Shown in pieces: positions 60,922 through 64,000 of a DNA stretch of 64,000 nt. How positions within the stretch are numbered: the stretch's first letter is position 1; each line of letters starts with the position of its first letter. Origin of the DNA: Hyphochytrium catenoides. Taxonomy: Eukaryota; Sar; Hyphochytriomycetes; Hyphochytriales; Hyphochytriaceae. The translations under genes were made by a program, and so were the position numbers. The stretch covers positions 174,171 through 238,170 of the forward strand of contig FLMG01001010.1 in the NCBI GenBank assembly GCA_900088475.1, in the 5' to 3' direction. The notes beneath the pieces were generated by a model. It was given only the letters and a program-made list of their open reading frames with translations. It searched no databases and was not told the DNA's origin.

Positions 60922-63900
60922 ATGCCACCAAAGGGAAAGAACGCCCGTAGAAGAGGGAAGGGATCATCATCCTCATCGAAGGATAATCAGAAGGAGGCTC
61001 CCCCTCAGAGCAATGTAGCTGCGGTCCTTGCTAGCCTCGATGAGGATGTGGACGCTCTTAGCCTTGCTGATAAACTTAGTGATGAAGGCATTGTTGCTAC
61101 CTGCGCTCAGAATGCAAAGGCCTTAGACGCAAACTTCAAGGACATCAACATCGAGAACCTGACGGTCACATTCCATGGAAAAGTCATTCTCGATGAGTGT
61201 GACCTGCAGCTGAACTACGGCAGAAGGTAAGAAGCGAATGAAATCACCAGTGATTGGGGGTGAGAATGGGGCCGAGGAGGGAGAGAAGAGACAGCAGAAT
61301 GATATTGATCTCAAGGAACTACATAGTTTCTGACGTTTCTTACCGTCATCGGCAGATATGGTCTTCTTGGCAGAAACGGTTGCGGCAAGTCAACGTTAAT
61401 GAATGTCCTAGGCGCGAGAGCAGTTCCCATTCCGGACAACATTGATATTTATCACCTGAAGAATGAGATTGAGGCTAGCGATTTGACTGCCTTAGAGGCA
61501 GTGCTGCAGGTGGACGAAGAGAGAGGACGGCTGCAAACACAAGCCGATGCCTTGACGCACTTGATGGCAGAGTGCGAGGATGATGCTGAGAACGATCGCC
61601 TTGTTGAGAGACTCAACGAAATCTATGAGAGGTTGGATGATTTGGATGCGGAGACCGCAGAGGCTAGGGCCAGGAAGATTCTTTCTGGTAAGGCAGCTAG
61701 GACTGGGTTCTTTATCCGACGCCATAAATATTTGCGAGTTCAGTTGTCGAAGGAGTCTCCCATTCGGTTCCGTTGTGCATATAGTGTCTAGATCTCTTCT
61801 TTTTTGCGCTTGCCAGTCTTCTATTCTGCATTCATCAGGCGACGATAGGGACAAAGCCGCTGCTCAGCCCAGTTCTTCCATAGACGGTGAAGCTGACCCC
61901 ATTCTTTTTTCCACCTAGGTCTTACCTTCTCATCGGAGATGATGCAGAAGAAGACGCGCGAGTTTAGCGGAGGGTGGAGAATGAGAATTGCTCTCGCACG
62001 TGCGCTATTTATTCAACCCACGCTCCTACTGTTGGACGAGCCTACGAACCACTTGGATATGGAGGCCGTGGTCTGGCTGGAGGACTATCTTGCCAAATGG
62101 AAGAAGATTCTGTTCCTAATCTCTCACTCTCAAGAGTTCATGAATGGAGTGTGCACTAACATTGTCAGAATGCACAACAAGAGATTGACCTACTATTCAG
62201 GAAACTACGACCAGGTACAGCTAATGAGGCTACCAGTCTCACTTTTTCTTCTTACCTATCTCCACTTACGGCTTACGCCTGTCAACGGCCCCTTATTTCT
62301 GCTTGCTTCCCATGGCCCTTACGTTCGCTCCACTGCTCTTGCTTTGGCAGTACGTCCAAACCCGCGAGGAGCTGGAAGAAAATCAGATGAAGCGTTATCA
62401 GTGGGAACAGGATCAGATCAAGAACATGAAGGAATATATCGCCCGCTTCGGACACGGTAGTGCCAAGCTCGCTCGTCAGGCTCAGAGTAAGGAGAAGACC
62501 CTGGCTAAGATGGTACGAGGGGGCCTGACAGACAAAGTGGAGAAGGAGACCGTGATGGACTTCTCCTTCCCAGCACCGGAAAGACTTCCTCCGCCAGTTC
62601 TCATGTTTCAGCAAGTGTCGTTTGGCTACCCGGGTGGCCGGGAACTTTATGCTGACGTCGACTTTGGACTTGACTTGGACTCCAGAGTAGCCCTGGTGGG
62701 ACCGAATGGAGCTGGCAAATCTACACTTCTGAAATTGATCAGAGGCGAGTTGATCCCATCAAGCGGCAACATTCGGCCACACAGCAAGCTGCGAGTGGCA
62801 AGCTTCACACAGGTGCGAAATTCTCCGTGAGGTGTTTCTCTACAGCCTGTCTTGCCCTTGTTACTTGCCACAATTTACGCCGTGAAAGCCTTGAGTCTCA
62901 TGCATTCCGAATGCCACTGAATCTGTGATGGTATATATATATATACATTTATTAAGCACTACGACCCCTACATTGCAGCACTTCGTGGATGTCCTGGATC
63001 TGAGTATGAGCCCGCTGCAGTACTTCAAGTCTTTGTATGACGACAAGCCCATCGAAGAGTTGAGAAAGTACTTGGGCCGCTACGGCATCTCCGGCGAGGA
63101 GCAGACCCAAATCATGGGTCAGTTGTCGGATGGACAGAAGAGTCGAGTGGTGTTTGCTTATATGGCACAGAAGAACGCGCACATCTTGCTTCTGGATGAG
63201 CCGACGAATCACTTGGATATGGGTAAGTCAGTGGTATCCTAATAAGCCCTCGAGACCTATGGTTGAAGTGCATGACACGTTTCTTACCGCTTCGATTGTG
63301 TCGCAGAGACCATTGACGCTCTGGCTCGTGCTCTCAACTCCTTTGAGGGCGGCATCCTTCTTGTGAGCCACGACATGAGACTGATCTCTCAGGTTGCCAA
63401 GGAGATTTGGCTGGTAGACAATCATACGGTCAGCAGGTACGAAGGAGAAATATCGGACTTCAAGATGAGAATCAGGAAGCAGTTGAAGCTCGAAGGTGAG
63501 ACTTTTGAACAGTAACACAAATCCTGGGACGTAGTATTACTTTTGATCTTTCTTTATTTCTCGTCTACTCTGATGCGCGCTGTCCCTTTGCGTCTTTTAC
63601 GCCAGAAGTGTATCGGACAGATGGAGCACATGAGGACAGGATCTAATTAATTTTTTCTTATGTAACTCTCTTTCAGAGTTGTCTGATGACTCCAAGCCCA
63701 AGAAAAGCGCGGCTAAGGCGGCACCTAGCTCTAATGGCAAGACCGCGGTAACATCGAATGGGAAGTCGGCGCAATCAAATGGAAAGGCCCCAGGTCAATC
63801 TGCGAAAACCTCCACCGGGGGACCGTCAGGTGCTTGAAGTCAAAGTAGACTTGTTACAAGGCATAACGGTGACACGAAGTCTGACAAGATCTCCTATTCT

Positions 63901-64000
63901 CGTGCATGTTAATCTTGCAGCGAGCGGGGCATATGTACCGCCTCATATGAGGAAGGCAACGGCAACTGGATCCTCGGACAGTCGTGACGCGTGGGATTAA
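60922..64000 (+). CDS. ABCF2: ABCF2/ARB1-type ATP-binding cassette protein, 8 exons, 686 aa
   Basis: Soluble twin-ABC ATPase of the ARB1/ABCF2 group, involved in ribosome biogenesis and translation; it has no membrane domain. Exons: 60922-61226, 61356-61687, 61919-62214, 62351-62812, 62979-63222, 63307-63495, 63677-63829, 63921-64000, all in phase. The TAA is the last triplet of the window, so the gene is complete. The N-terminus is basic ([15 protein letters not shown]). First cassette: Walker [10 protein letters not shown] (about 107-115), signature [16 protein letters not shown], Walker [12 protein letters not shown]. The family linker has [14 protein letters not shown] and [19 protein letters not shown]. 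Second cassette: GPNGAGKST (about 428-436), signature [15 protein letters not shown], Walker [12 protein letters not shown] and switch LVSHDMRLI. Beyond the usual end (human 623 aa) there is a Lys/Ser/Asn-rich tail with repeated SNGK units and a final [11 protein letters not shown] motif. Confidence 0.96.

Overview
The window is nuclear DNA of an intron-rich eukaryote. Protein-coding frames are interrupted by GT-AG introns, most between about 55 and 900 bases, and several conserved families can be rebuilt exon by exon with matching splice phases. There are nine spliced genes whose family is recognisable and two further long spliced genes without a clear family assignment (a membrane/coiled-coil protein and a giant coiled-coil protein). 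There is also one tRNA gene, one short gene of unknown function, and a few weak candidates. The species cannot be named from sequence alone. The gene set (FIBP, BCKDK-like kinase, kinesin, calnexin, PRP28, ABCF), the unusual multi-TM and giant coiled-coil proteins, and CT/GA tracts near genes fit a free-living protist or alga better than an animal, plant or yeast, but this is inference.

Layout. 1.2-9.3 kb, minus strand: an FIBP homologue (1234-5318), a short gap with one possible micropeptide, a mitochondrial BCKDK/PDK-type kinase (6202-8805), and a small two-exon gene (8907-9240). 9.3-12.0 kb: no gene seen; one nested inverted repeat. 12.0-14.7 kb, plus: a three-PDZ scaffold protein. 14.9-15.8 kb, minus: mitochondrial Mn superoxide dismutase. 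16.6-21.5 kb, plus: a 782-residue membrane/coiled-coil protein of unknown function built from 15 exons. 22.2 kb, minus: tRNA-Gln(TTG). 23.3-29.0 kb, plus: an N-terminal-motor kinesin. 29.8-30.3 kb, minus: a weak candidate gene, divergent from calnexin (30.6-33.4 kb, plus). 34.3-38.7 kb, plus: a VHS/GAT-type endosomal sorting protein with NPF motifs. 39.4-43.6 kb, plus: the spliceosomal DEAD-box helicase PRP28/DDX23. 44.6-55.7 kb, plus: a 30-exon coiled-coil protein of about 1,770 residues. 57.0-58.5 kb, plus: a mitochondrial carrier of the oxoglutarate/malate group. 60.9-64.0 kb, plus: an ABCF2/ARB1-type ribosome-associated ATPase whose stop codon is the last triplet of the window.

The genes do not form an operon or obvious pathway. 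Three products (kinase, SOD, carrier) should be mitochondrial. Kinesin, the VHS protein, calnexin and perhaps the giant coiled-coil protein belong to secretory or transport biology. PRP28 and ABCF act in splicing and ribosome biogenesis or translation. The most notable features are a BCKDK-like kinase whose N-box asparagine is replaced by tyrosine, repeated use of tiny exons (7, 13, 16 and 16 bases), a GC-AG intron inside the kinesin motor, and an unassigned membrane/coiled-coil protein.
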